Shown one piece after another: positions 17,226 to 25,496 of a stretch of DNA of 64,000 bases (position 1 is its first letter; each line of letters opens with the position of its first letter). Made by a program: the position numbers and the translations under genes. The notes beneath the pieces are model-generated. The model ran no database searches. It saw only the letters and a program-made list of their open reading frames with translations, and was not told the origin of the DNA. The stretch is taken from assembly GCF_025369935.1 (NCBI RefSeq), contig NZ_CP104467.1, positions 5,649,001-5,713,000 of the forward strand. The letters run 5' to 3'. The stretch comes from Paenibacillus andongensis. GTDB lineage: Bacteria; Bacillota; Bacilli; Paenibacillales; NBRC-103111.

Positions 17226-18306
17226 ATATGGTCTAAAACGCGTCATCAATGCAAGTGGACGAATGAGCATTCTAGGTGTATCTGCTCCAACAGATACGGT
17301 CATGGAAGCCATGAAGCATGGCGGGCAAAATTACGTTGAGATTGCGGACCTCGTTGATAAAGCAGGCGACTATATCGCCAAAATTCTAGGTTCCGAAGCT
17401 GCGGTTGTCGTCAATTCGGCCTCAAGCGGCATCGCACTCTCTGTCGCGGCTGTTGTGACTGAAGGAGATCGCCGCAGGAGTGAGCGTCTGCATCAAGAGC
17501 CAATTGCTAAAAGTGAAATCATCATGCTCAAAGGTCACAATGTTCAATACGGTGCCCCCGTTGAAACAATGATCTATTTGGGAGGCGGTAAGCTCGTTGA
17601 AGTTGGCTACGCCAATGAAGGTAAAGCCGAGCATATCGAAGGTGCGATTACGGAACATACAGCCGCTATTCTTTACGTGAAATCCCATCATGCCGTCCAA
17701 AAAAATATGATTTCTGTTGAAGAAGCATGGGAGATTGCACAGCGTAATGGTGTTCCGCTTATCGTTGATGCAGCTGCAGAAGAAGATATTCAAAAGTACG
17801 TAAAATACTCAGATCTGGCCATCTACAGCGGTTCAAAAGCCATTGAAGGTCCAACGTCAGGGATTATTGGCGGGAAGCGTTGCTATATTGAGTGGGTAAA
17901 AGTTCAACTGCATGGAATTGGACGAAGTATGAAGGTTGGCAAAGAAACCACTTTCGGCTTACTTCAAGCGCTTGATGAATATGGCGTCAAAGAAGATAAA
18001 AGCGAACAAGAAAAAGCAGCTTTGCAAGTGTTAATGCCTCTAAGTGAAATCAATGGTTTAAAAGTGACCATTGTACAGGATGAAGCCGGTCGTGCGATTT
18101 TCCGCGCACGCATTCAAATTGATCCTGAGCAAGCAGGCACTACAGCCAAGGAAGTTGTAACAGGACTGCAAAGCGGTGAGATTGCTATCTACACTCGCGA
18201 TTATGGCGTGAGACAGGGCTATTTCGATATCGATCCACGTCCGCTTCAAGGCGATGATATTGAAGTTATCGCTGCTCAAATACGTAAATTAGTAGGAGGC
18301 AACTAA
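17203..18306 (+). CDS. dgaE: DgaE-family PLP-dependent ammonia-lyase
   Basis: A 367-residue PLP enzyme of the SelA/DgaE group. Salmonella DgaE converts D-glucosaminate 6-phosphate to 2-keto-3-deoxygluconate 6-phosphate plus ammonia. The N-terminal block GLKRVINASGRMSILG, the AAVVVNSASSGIALS cofactor region and IVDAAAEEDIQKY are visible. The likely Schiff-base lysine lies in YSGSKAIEGPTSG. GGAG lies nine bases before the ATG, inside the end of the amidohydrolase gene. The aldolase follows directly. The preference for phosphorylated or free substrate cannot be seen. Confidence 0.88.
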   Translation: MALSLNAKYGLKRVINASGRMSILGVSAPTDTVMEAMKHGGQNYVEIADLVDKAGDYIAKILGSEAAVVVNSASSGIALSVAAVVTEGDRRRSERLHQEPIAKSEIIMLKGHNVQYGAPVETMIYLGGGKLVEVGYANEGKAEHIEGAITEHTAAILYVKSHHAVQKNMISVEEAWEIAQRNGVPLIVDAAAEEDIQKYVKYSDLAIYSGSKAIEGPTSGIIGGKRCYIEWVKVQLHGIGRSMKVGKETTFGLLQALDEYGVKEDKSEQEKAALQVLMPLSEINGLKVTIVQDEAGRAIFRARIQIDPEQAGTTAKEVVTGLQSGEIAIYTRDYGVRQGYFDIDPRPLQGDDIEVIAAQIRKLVGGN

Positions 18307-18307
18307 T

Positions 18308-19063
18308 ATGTCCAACATTGCAAAACGTTTTTATAAAGGTCGCGCGGCATTGAATGTACTGGCAAATAGTATAGAAAATGCCAAAGAGATATTTGAAGCA
18401 GCGGAAGGTTACGTACTTGTCGGCGTTCTTTCCAAAGACTACCCAACAGTCGAGTTAGCTGTAGCTGCTATGAAAGAATACGGTAAAGCCATTGACGAAG
18501 CTGTCTCAATCGGACTTGGCGCTGGCGATAATCGTCAAGCTGCTGTTGTCGCAGCCATTGCGAAACACTATCCTGGCAGCCATATTAACCAGGTTTTCCC
18601 TGCCGTTGGTGCAACACGCGCTAATCTTGGCGACCAAGATAGCTGGATTAACAGCTTGGTATCCCCTACTGGCCGCGTTGGCTATGTCAATATCTCAACA
18701 GGTCCAGTGAGCGCTGCACAATCCGAGCATGCGATTGTACCTGTCAAAACGGCTATCGCGCTTGTCCGCGATATGGGCGGCAATGCCTTGAAATATTTCC
18801 CGATGAATGGCTTAAGCTGTGAAGACGAATTGCGCGCTGTTGCGCAAGCATGCGGAGAAGAAGGTTTTGCCTTGGAACCAACTGGCGGCATCGACATGGA
18901 TAATTTCGAAACGATCCTGCGTATCGCACTGGAAGCTAAAGTTCCACAAGTCATCCCTCACGTGTATTCATCGATCATCGACAAAGCTACAGGAAAGACG
19001 AGAGCCCAAGATGTCCGCGAATTACTGGAGATCATGAAGAAACTGGTTGATCATCATGGCTAA
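18308..19063 (+). CDS. dgaF: DgaF-family KDPG-type aldolase
   Basis: A 251-residue protein of the KDGP aldolase family (DgaF), which splits 2-keto-3-deoxy-6-phosphogluconate to pyruvate and glyceraldehyde 3-phosphate. Visible blocks are GRAALNVLANS, SIGLGAGDNRQAA, HINQVFPAVGATRANLG and KYFPMNGLSCEDEL. The last holds a lysine that could form the Schiff base; a glycine-rich EPTGGIDMDNF loop fits a phosphate site. TAGGAGGCAACTAAT precedes the ATG, one base after the dgaE stop. The kinase start overlaps its stop, so translation is coupled. Confidence 0.9.
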   Translation: MSNIAKRFYKGRAALNVLANSIENAKEIFEAAEGYVLVGVLSKDYPTVELAVAAMKEYGKAIDEAVSIGLGAGDNRQAAVVAAIAKHYPGSHINQVFPAVGATRANLGDQDSWINSLVSPTGRVGYVNISTGPVSAAQSEHAIVPVKTAIALVRDMGGNALKYFPMNGLSCEDELRAVAQACGEEGFALEPTGGIDMDNFETILRIALEAKVPQVIPHVYSSIIDKATGKTRAQDVRELLEIMKKLVDHHG

Positions 19064-20072
19064 AAGAATTGCTGCTTTTGGAGAGGTCATGATGCGCTTG
19101 CAGGTGCCAGGGTATGAACTCTTATCCCAAGCAAGCAATTTGAATTATTCTTTCTCCGGTACAGGTGTGAATGTAAGCTCAGCGCTTGCTCGCTTAGGAC
19201 ATACCGGGTACCTCATATCCAGATTGCCGGCGAATCCTGTGGGAGATGCTGCGGAATCGTATTTGCGAAAATTAGGTATCTCACAATCGTTCCTTGTTCG
19301 AGGCGGTAACTACTTGGGCATGTATTTTTTAGAAAATGGATTTGGTGCGCGGCCCAGCCGCGTAACGTACTCCAACCGTCAGGAAAGCAGCTTTAACACT
19401 GCACCTGAAAGTACTTATGATTTTGCTGAAATTGCTAAAAATATCGAGATCGTCCATTTCTGCGGCATTACCTTAGCCATGAATGATCATGTGCGACGGC
19501 ACATGAAAGATTTGGCGAGAGCGGTCAAAGCGAATGGCGGCACCGTTGTTTTCGATTGTAACTATCGTCCCGGTCATTGGGGAGAAGACGGTTATGCAAA
19601 GGCTAAGCCGCATTATGAAGAAATGCTGCAGCTGGCTGACATTGTCATGATGAACGAAAAAGACGCGATGTTTACCCTTGGCATGCCCACCGATCAGATC
19701 GAAAGTCAAGAACAACTGATCGAACTGATTCCAGCCGTTGCGCAAAAATATCAGATTTCTGTCATTGCAGGTACACACCGTAACATTAACAGTGACAACA
19801 CACACTCCTTGCGCGGATTTATCTATAAGGACCAAAGCTTCACCTTTTCTAAACGGCTCACGTTTTCTATCTATGATAGAATTGGTGCAGGAGATGCCTT
19901 CGCGAGCGGTATCGTACACGGAGAAATCCAAGGATTTTCACCTGAGAAAACAGTCGGATTTGCAGCGGCCGCCGGCATGCTTGCACATACCATTGTAGGC
20001 GATACTCCCATGTCATCAGAAGGCGATATTCTTCGTGCGATGACAGAAGCTGTAGGCGATGTAGAAAGGTAG
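19056..20072 (+). CDS. kdgK: PfkB-family sugar kinase (KdgK-like)
   Basis: A 338-residue ribokinase-fold kinase. It starts IAAFGEVMMRLQVPG, carries YSFSGTGVNVSSALARLG (substrate and dimer region) and ends with the catalytic anion-hole block RIGAGDAFASGI, whose Asp is the general base. It resembles 2-keto-3-deoxygluconate kinases. In this operon it could phosphorylate KDG or the amino-sugar acid itself before the lyase. The ATG at 19056 overlaps the aldolase stop by eight bases (ATGGCTAA). Its own stop TAG overlaps a GTG start of the regulator gene. Confidence 0.9.
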   Translation: MAKRIAAFGEVMMRLQVPGYELLSQASNLNYSFSGTGVNVSSALARLGHTGYLISRLPANPVGDAAESYLRKLGISQSFLVRGGNYLGMYFLENGFGARPSRVTYSNRQESSFNTAPESTYDFAEIAKNIEIVHFCGITLAMNDHVRRHMKDLARAVKANGGTVVFDCNYRPGHWGEDGYAKAKPHYEEMLQLADIVMMNEKDAMFTLGMPTDQIESQEQLIELIPAVAQKYQISVIAGTHRNINSDNTHSLRGFIYKDQSFTFSKRLTFSIYDRIGAGDAFASGIVHGEIQGFSPEKTVGFAAAAGMLAHTIVGDTPMSSEGDILRAMTEAVGDVER

Positions 20073-20797
20073 TGATTGAATTGGTGAATTTATCCCGCAA
20101 CAAAAGACCCTTATATTTGCAAATCATGAATATCCTCAAGGATCGCATCTTACATGGTGTGTATCCCTTAGGAACGAATATACCATCCGAGCCACAGCTA
20201 GAGCAGGAATTCGATGTCAGCAAGATCACCATACGCAATGCCATCAAAGAGCTTGCACAAGAAGGATATTTGGAAAAGAGCAGCGGCAAAGGGACCAAAG
20301 TAATACGAAATGCATCTACGTCCAAGCTTTCCAAATGGAAGCGTTTCACAGAAGTGCTTGTTGAAGAAGGCCATCAAATTCACAAACAATTGTTACGAGC
20401 CGAATTTGTAACGAATGAGGTAGGCACAGAAGCTTATCAATTATTTGGGGAGCGCTGCTTGTTCATCGAGCGTCTTTATCACTTGAATGACACACCCTAT
20501 ATTCACTACTCCCACTATCTATCCATACAAATGTCAAATATCGAACTCTCGGATTTGAATGATCAATCCTTGTATGAATTGCTTGAGGAGCACGGAATTA
20601 CTTTAGAAAAGTATCGAGATGAGTTTGCTGCTGCCACTGCTCCTTCTCATGTGGAAGAAAGCTTGCATGTCAAAGAAGGAACCCCTCTATTGAAGAGGTT
20701 GCGTTATTCGTATGATGAACGAGGCGATCTGATCGAATTCAGTAAAGGTTATTACAGCACGGTCATGCACAACTATGTGGTCAATTACGACAGTTAA
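20072..20797 (+). CDS. GntR-family regulator with UTRA domain
   Basis: About 241 residues. The N-terminal winged helix carries PLYLQIMNILKDRI, PSEPQLEQEFDVSKITIRNAIKELAQEGYL and the wing KSSGKGTKV, typical of the GntR/HutC branch. From about residue 85 a UTRA effector-binding domain follows. The GTG at 20072 overlaps the kinase stop but has only a two-base gap to AAAGG; TTG 20081 or GTG 20084 may be the true start. Being inside the operon, it probably represses it through the two TATAACGTTATA operators and senses a pathway sugar acid. Confidence 0.9.
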   Translation: MIELVNLSRNKRPLYLQIMNILKDRILHGVYPLGTNIPSEPQLEQEFDVSKITIRNAIKELAQEGYLEKSSGKGTKVIRNASTSKLSKWKRFTEVLVEEGHQIHKQLLRAEFVTNEVGTEAYQLFGERCLFIERLYHLNDTPYIHYSHYLSIQMSNIELSDLNDQSLYELLEEHGITLEKYRDEFAAATAPSHVEESLHVKEGTPLLKRLRYSYDERGDLIEFSKGYYSTVMHNYVVNYDS

Positions 20798-20838
20798 AAA
20801 ACTCGGAGAAAACGCAGTTCCTTTTCTCGTCTACAGAT

Positions 20839-20852
20839 TGATAACGCTTACT
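20839..20852. promoter_or_regulatory. Candidate cre site before gntP
   Basis: TGATAACGCTTACT fits the cre consensus at 12 of 14 positions, in the short gap between the GntR gene and the permease. Weaker than the site at 16083. Confidence 0.35.
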
Positions 20853-20877
20853 ACACCATGGAGAAGAGGGATTACAG

Positions 20878-22202
20878 ATGAATATGTATCTATTGATGGT
20901 TACATTGTTGGCGATTGTGATTGTTATTTTAGGAGTAGCTTGGTGGAAATGGCATGCGTTCATTAGCTTAACCGTTGCCAGTTTGTTCTTAGCGATTATG
21001 GCTGGGTTATCCATGGATAAAATCGTTAGTGCCTATGAAACGGGAGTTGGGAACGTTTTAGGCCATTTAGTTGGCATATTGGCGTTAGGTACGATTTTAG
21101 GTAAAATGATGCCAGATTCAGGTGCTGGCACACAAGTAGCCAATTTCTTCATCAAGGTTTTTGGTGAGAAAAGATTGCCTTGGGCCATGCTGCTCTCCGG
21201 TTTTATTATTGGGATTCCTGTATTCTTTGACGTAGGGATTGTCATGCTGCTGCCTTTGGTCATTTCCATTCACAAATCAACGAAACAAAATATATTGTTA
21301 ATCGGTCTGCCTGTTATAGCCGGATTATCCATCGTTCATGGTCTCGTGCCGCCGCATCCCGGTGCTATGACAGCCATTGGTATCTATAAAGCTGATATCG
21401 GTAAAGTTCTTATCTACTCTCTCATCATTGCGATCCCCGCGGCGATTATTGCAGGTCCTTTGTTTGCTAAATGGGTGCATAAACGTGTGGTTCCCGAGAA
21501 TGAGCCCGAACTGCTCAGCGCAAGCACAGAGCCAGAGAAACTGCAGGTGCCGGCATCTCGTTCTTTATCATCTTATTACCTGTTTTATTGATGGTCTTGT
21601 CGGTTATTGCACCTTATCTATCACTGCCAGTCGGATTTATGAAATTCCTAGTCTTCATTGGGAATTCAGTGATTGCGCTTTTGATCTCTTGTTTTGCGGC
21701 CTTCTACTTCTTAGGCATCCGTCAAGGAATGAATAAAAATTATATCAGCAAGCTATCCCATGAATGTCTGTTACCTGTAGGTTCGATTATTTTGATTATC
21801 GGTGCTGGCGGCGGGTTTAAACAGATTCTTATCGCGAGCGGCGTCGGTACATCCATTGCTCAGATGGCTGAGAATATCTCCCTCTCTCCTATCGTTCTAG
21901 CTTTCATGGTTGCTGGATTAATCCGCGTCGCGACAGGCTCAGCAACAGTCGCATTAACGACAGCGGCTGGTATTGTTTCGCCGATTGTTGAGCATATGTC
22001 AGGCGTGAATTTGGAGCTGCTCGTTATCGCCACAGGCGCAGGATCGCTCATGCTCTCCCACGTCAATGACGCCGGTTTCTGGATGGTCAAAGAATATCTC
22101 GGGTTAACGGTCAAAGAAACGTTTAAAACGTGGACGGTACTCGAGACACTGCTCTCGTTTATCGCCTTTGGAACCGTGCTTATCGTCGATATTTTCGTAT
22201 AA
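20878..22202 (+). pseudogene. gntP: GntP-family gluconate-type permease, frameshifted
   Basis: Two consecutive open frames together make one GntP-type permease of about 441 residues. The first (20878-21591) carries the N-terminal half with SGFIIGIPVFFDVGIVMLLP and HGLVPPHPGAMTAIGIY. The second (to 22202) carries IRVATGSATVALTTAAGIVSP and LSHVNDAGFWMVKEY, both classic GntP motifs. The switch of frame lies near 21538-21550: after AAACTGCAGGTGCC the downstream frame reads AGISFFIILLPVLLM, so one base appears missing. The cause may be a true mutation, a sequencing error in this spot or, less likely, programmed frameshifting. The protein would import gluconate-like sugar acids by proton symport. 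Confidence 0.85.
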
Positions 22203-22228
22203 TATTGGACCGCTCGTTAAAATCAAAT

Positions 22229-22268
22229 AAGCCTGTACATCTCTTTTTGAGAAGTGTACAGGCTTTTT
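22229..22268 (+). terminator. Intrinsic terminator of the operon
   Basis: The stem GCCTGTACA / TGTACAGGC with a loop of 15 bases is followed by TTTTTC. It lies 27 bases after the permease stop. Confidence 0.88.
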
Positions 22269-22378
22269 CAATAGTGCGATGGTCAAAGCGCAAAAAAGAC
22301 AGCCCCGAGTGGATACGGGCACTGCCTTTTGTTGTTTGTGCTATGACACTCTATTTATAAGTGGGAAGTCCCAGTTTC

Positions 22379-22576
22379 TTATAATTTGGTGACGTTAGCT
22401 GCTTGAGGACCACGGTTGCCTTGAGTAATATCAAACTCAACGGATTGGCCTTCTTCTAATGTTTTGAATCCTTCGCCCTGAATTGCGGAGAAGTGAACGA
22501 ATACATCGTCGCCTCCATCAACAGAAATGAAACCGTAGCCTTTTTCTGCGTTAAACCATTTAACTGTACCCTTCAA
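22379..22576 (-). CDS. Cold-shock protein
   Basis: A 65-residue Csp/CspA-family protein that binds single-stranded RNA and DNA as an RNA chaperone. RNP1 (KGYGFISV) and RNP2 (VFVHFSAI) are both present, along with the start [13 protein letters not shown]. The ribosome site AGGAGGTTGTTC precedes the ATG. It is monocistronic. Which Csp paralogue it is cannot be told from one sequence. Confidence 0.97.
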   Translation of the reverse strand: MKGTVKWFNAEKGYGFISVDGGDDVFVHFSAIQGEGFKTLEEGQSVEFDITQGNRGPQAANVTKL

Positions 22577-22703
22577 ATGAACAACCTCCTAAAAATATCG
22601 CCATCTATGACGAATAAGGAAATTATACCATTATCAAGGGGATAAATCAACGAAAAAAACAGTGTGTATAAGCTAATATTTGTTGATGTACCAACGTTTT
22701 CCA

Positions 22704-23420
22704 CTATGCAGAGGGCTGTTTAATTATGCATAAATATTCATGAGAATTTGGCAAGAATGGTAAGCATGCATCCCTTTTTTCGATCAAATATCCTTCATTC
22801 GTAAACTCATTTATTAATTCAGACAGCCTACTATATTCAACCGTACGGAAATTTAAAAGCGGGTAAATACGCACTTCGCCACCAGGTTTACAGACACGAA
22901 GCAGTTCTCGAACAGCTGCTTGATGAAAAGCATAGTCGAATTGTTCTTCATACAGGAAGAGAAAATGACTGCATAAAACGAGATCAAAGCTCGCTTCAGC
23001 AAATGGGAGTGAAGGAAGACATGCAGCATGATATCTGACAGCTGCTTCTTTACTCGAGAAATCATTTACAAACTGCTTGAGGCTCTTGACGCGTCCAGTT
23101 TTGTGGTTGTCAACAGATCCATAATACGTCCAATCATACACATCTACTAACTTTTCCATCTTGGCTGCAACAATTTCGATCTCTTGCAATCCATGCTCCG
23201 CAATATCCTCAGCCGATTTCTCATACAAAGGGTCAGCCGCTTCTGAGAATATACCTAGCTGCCGCGCTTCTGCCGTGAACGAAGATGCACCGCCGGCAAC
23301 ATCCAAGACGCGCATACCGATTAATTTTTCCGTCTGCAACATAAACATTTTCTCATACTCTGCGTACGATCTTGAGGTCATCGCAACCCCAACCTGTTCA
23401 TAAACACGCTTTTGTTCCAT
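22704..23420 (-). CDS. Class I SAM-dependent methyltransferase
   Basis: A 238-residue soluble methyltransferase-like protein. Motif I is RVLDVAGGASSFTAEA (about residues 37-52), an acidic post-I strand follows, and motif IV-like FDLVLCSHFLFLY and motif VI-like RVCKPGGEVRIYPL are in place. The fold should bind S-adenosylmethionine; the acceptor substrate is unknown. I chose the second ATG (23420) because AGGAGAG sits seven to eight bases before it and too near the first. It stands alone, between csp and a divergent small gene. Confidence 0.85.
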   Translation of the reverse strand: MEQKRVYEQVGVAMTSRSYAEYEKMFMLQTEKLIGMRVLDVAGGASSFTAEARQLGIFSEAADPLYEKSAEDIAEHGLQEIEIVAAKMEKLVDVYDWTYYGSVDNHKTGRVKSLKQFVNDFSSKEAAVRYHAACLPSLPFAEASFDLVLCSHFLFLYEEQFDYAFHQAAVRELLRVCKPGGEVRIYPLLNFRTVEYSRLSELINEFTNEGYLIEKRDACLPFLPNSHEYLCIIKQPSA

Positions 23421-23618
23421 GCTCATCTCTCCTCTGCTCGACTCTGGTCTTGCCTAACTGCCTCATAGCCCATTCCCTATGGAAAGGATTAGGAGAATTT
23501 TATCATGGGACCCTGATGGGAGGCAACAAGAAATTGACTGATGCTTGTTTGGAAATCGCCACTTTTTGTGGTACGATTGCTTATATCTTTGAGCTCAATG
23601 CAGAAACGAGGAAAACAA

Positions 23619-23864
23619 GTGTCAAATCAACCTTTCAAGAAACATGTTATTTACAAAAAAGATAAATGGAACATGCTGAATGTCGAGGTACAAGGCAGTA
23701 AAATCGTTCTGACCGAAATATCTGATCAATGGGGCGAAGAGTGCCATACCTTCATTGGTCGACCAGCTATGTTACACTGGGCTAACGAGCGGTTTGCCAA
23801 AGACAAATTCGAAGGCACAGATGAAGAATGGCAAGCCATTATGGATGCATTCAAAGAAGTATAA
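23619..23864 (+). CDS. Hypothetical protein (81 aa)
   Basis: The open frame starts at 23541, but GAGG lies seven bases before a GTG at 23619, which starts VSNQPFKKHVIYKKDKWN. The product is soluble, with an aromatic-rich second half (HTFIGRPAMLHWANERF, DEEWQAIMDAFKEV). No known domain. It lies upstream of the Mn-riboswitch region but has no visible terminator of its own. Function unknown. Confidence 0.62.
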   Translation: MSNQPFKKHVIYKKDKWNMLNVEVQGSKIVLTEISDQWGEECHTFIGRPAMLHWANERFAKDKFEGTDEEWQAIMDAFKEV

Positions 23865-23882
23865 TTCTCTGGCCCAAATGCC

Positions 23883-23911
23883 TTGACTTTCACATCCCCC
23901 CTTCTTATAAT
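23883..23911 (+). promoter_or_regulatory. sigma-A promoter of the terC leader
   Basis: TTGACT (23883-23888) and TATAAT (23906-23911) are spaced by exactly 17 bases. They lie about 28 bases before the conserved riboswitch core. Confidence 0.88.
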
Positions 23912-23938
23912 TAATTTATAAGTTCATACGTATCACTC

Positions 23939-24045
23939 CAAAGGGGAGTAGCTGATACAGTAAAGTCGTCAATTCGGATCCTCATCAGGTCCCGGCTTTA
24001 TTGGCAACGACAACGTTGTTAGCAAGACCTTTGCCATGTTTATTG
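23939..24045 (+). ncRNA. yybP-ykoY (Mn2+) riboswitch
   Basis: The leader contains AAAGGGGAGTAGCTG at its 5' side and GCAACGACAACG ... AGCAAGACCTTTGCC at its 3' side, with TCAGGTCCCGGCTTT between. These are the conserved elements of the yybP-ykoY aptamer, which senses Mn2+ and turns on manganese exporters. It lies directly upstream of a TerC/YkoY-type gene, the usual partner. Confidence 0.93.
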
Positions 24046-24060
24046 GTGAAGGTCTTTTTT
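24025..24060 (+). terminator. Riboswitch expression-platform terminator
   Basis: AAGACCTT pairs with AAGGTCTT and is followed by TTTT. Its 5' arm is also the 3' arm of the aptamer base, so ligand binding should prevent termination. Confidence 0.82.
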
Positions 24061-24067
24061 GATGAAT

Positions 24068-24109
24068 TAGAGCCTTCACCGGTCATCGGTGCTAGGCTCT
24101 ATTTTTTTC
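24068..24109 (+). terminator. Second leader terminator
   Basis: TAGAGCCT..ACCG / CGGT..AGGCTCTA followed by seven T lies between the first terminator and the gene. It is not in the aptamer and may lower basal readthrough. Confidence 0.8.
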
Positions 24110-24137
24110 AAAAATACGCTAAAGGGAGTGTTCGCTC

Positions 24138-24977
24138 ATGGATTGGTTATCAACAGGTTTCTTCGTCTCACTGCTCAGCATTATTCTCATTGATTTGGTA
24201 CTTGCAGGAGATAACGCGATCGTTATCGGCATGGCTGCTCGCAATTTAAAAAAAGAAACACAAAAACAAGTCATCCTCTTGGGTACGTTAGGCGCCATCG
24301 TCATCCGTGCTCTAGCAACAATCGCTGTCGTTACTCTTCTGAAAATTCCTGGTCTTCTACTGGCCGGCGGTATTCTTCTCCTCTGGATCTCGTATAAACT
24401 GCTAAGTGAAAAGAAAAATCACGGAGACATTAAAGCCAAAGACAGCATCTGGTCTGCCATTCGAACGATTATTGTGGCCGATGCCGTGATGGGTCTCGAT
24501 AATGTCATCGCTGTAGCCGGTGCTGCTCACGGCAACTTCATACTTGTCATTATCGGGCTCTTGGTAAGTGTGCCTATCGTTGTGTGGGGCAGTACACTGT
24601 TCATCAAATGGATTGAGAAGTATCCTTCGATTATATATATCGGTGCAGGTGTTCTTGTATTAACAGCTGGAAAAATGATTACTGGCGAGAAGTTCCTTGC
24701 CCCATTTTTCAACTCAAATCCGCTTGGCAAATGGTTGTTCATTGGTTTACTCATCGTAGTTATACTTGGAGCAGGCAAATGGTCGAAAATGATTGGCTAC
24801 CAGGTCGAGGTTGGAGACAGCGGTCAGCTTACACTTCCTAAGGAATTAAGCGAGGAAGCACAGATTGCAGCTGAAGATCGCTTTACTGTCAAAATGGATT
24901 CTCGCGGCAAGTTCATCTTGGTCAAGTCGGAGGATGATGATGAAAATCCCGATGAAACGATGCAGCATGCCGGCTGA
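24138..24977 (+). CDS. TerC-family metal exporter (YkoY-like) with extra C-terminal domain
   Basis: A 279-residue membrane protein of the TerC family, which exports manganese. Conserved acidic membrane motifs ILIDLVLAGDNAIVIG (about residues 17-32) and VADAVMGLDNVIAVAGAA (about 115-132) are intact, with about seven membrane segments. After about residue 218 a soluble tail of some 60 residues reads DSGQLTLPKELSEEA, DRFTVKMDSRGKFILV, a pattern like SpoVT/AbrB-type swapped-hairpin domains. This tail is longer than in Bacillus YkoY as I remember it. AAAGGGAGTG precedes the ATG. Expression is controlled by the yybP-ykoY leader. Confidence 0.9.
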   Translation: MDWLSTGFFVSLLSIILIDLVLAGDNAIVIGMAARNLKKETQKQVILLGTLGAIVIRALATIAVVTLLKIPGLLLAGGILLLWISYKLLSEKKNHGDIKAKDSIWSAIRTIIVADAVMGLDNVIAVAGAAHGNFILVIIGLLVSVPIVVWGSTLFIKWIEKYPSIIYIGAGVLVLTAGKMITGEKFLAPFFNSNPLGKWLFIGLLIVVILGAGKWSKMIGYQVEVGDSGQLTLPKELSEEAQIAAEDRFTVKMDSRGKFILVKSEDDDENPDETMQHAG

Positions 24978-25065
24978 AAAAGGAGTTTTCATTTGCACAG
25001 CGAAAGTTACTATCATGCGTTAGTTAGCAAGTGTCATACTCTATAGGGATAAGGATGATTCAACA

Positions 25066-25248
25066 ATGACCGATTCCGGATCTATTATCACATTTGTACT
25101 CGTATCCTTCTGCCTAGCCATCATTTTGATTATGAAAAAAGACAGCCTCCCGGCACAAATGAAACGGTACCTAGCCTTACTGGCGATTGTCATGGTCTCG
25201 TTATCGTTTGTACTAATCTTATTTAGCTTCTTTGGAACCGGAAAGTAA
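25066..25248 (+). CDS. Small two-helix membrane protein (60 aa)
   Basis: The product consists almost entirely of two hydrophobic helices (about residues 7-23 and 35-56) joined by a polar loop KKDSLPAQMKRY. AAGGATG lies eight bases before the ATG. It follows the TerC gene by 88 bases and precedes pepF. No family recognised. A role in the membrane is clear, the job is not. Confidence 0.65.
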   Translation: MTDSGSIITFVLVSFCLAIILIMKKDSLPAQMKRYLALLAIVMVSLSFVLILFSFFGTGK

Positions 25249-25496
25249 ATTTACTTCCTTCCAGCTTTTTCATATAATCATAAATGAATGGGTTAACGGT
25301 CATACTAGGTGAAAACCATGTTATGGGATTATTGCGAGATCATCCCATGTGGGAATATGCCGGGAGCGTGACCGTAATGCGCTGGATCTATGTGACTGCG
25401 GCTATGGGACTTCTTCTAAGCTCAATCCCAGCAGCAGAATTACATGCCAATGATAACCGATTACCCCAATCTCAAAACAAGGACAGGAGGGCTCCG

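Noticed and set aside
22130-22360. 76-codon plus-strand frame over the gntP end and terminator
   Set aside because: Overlaps the real permease frame and a terminator; no site.
24993-25046. 17-residue frame starting TTG after AAGGAG
   Set aside because: Too short, TTG start, and no supporting evidence; could be chance behind the TerC gene.
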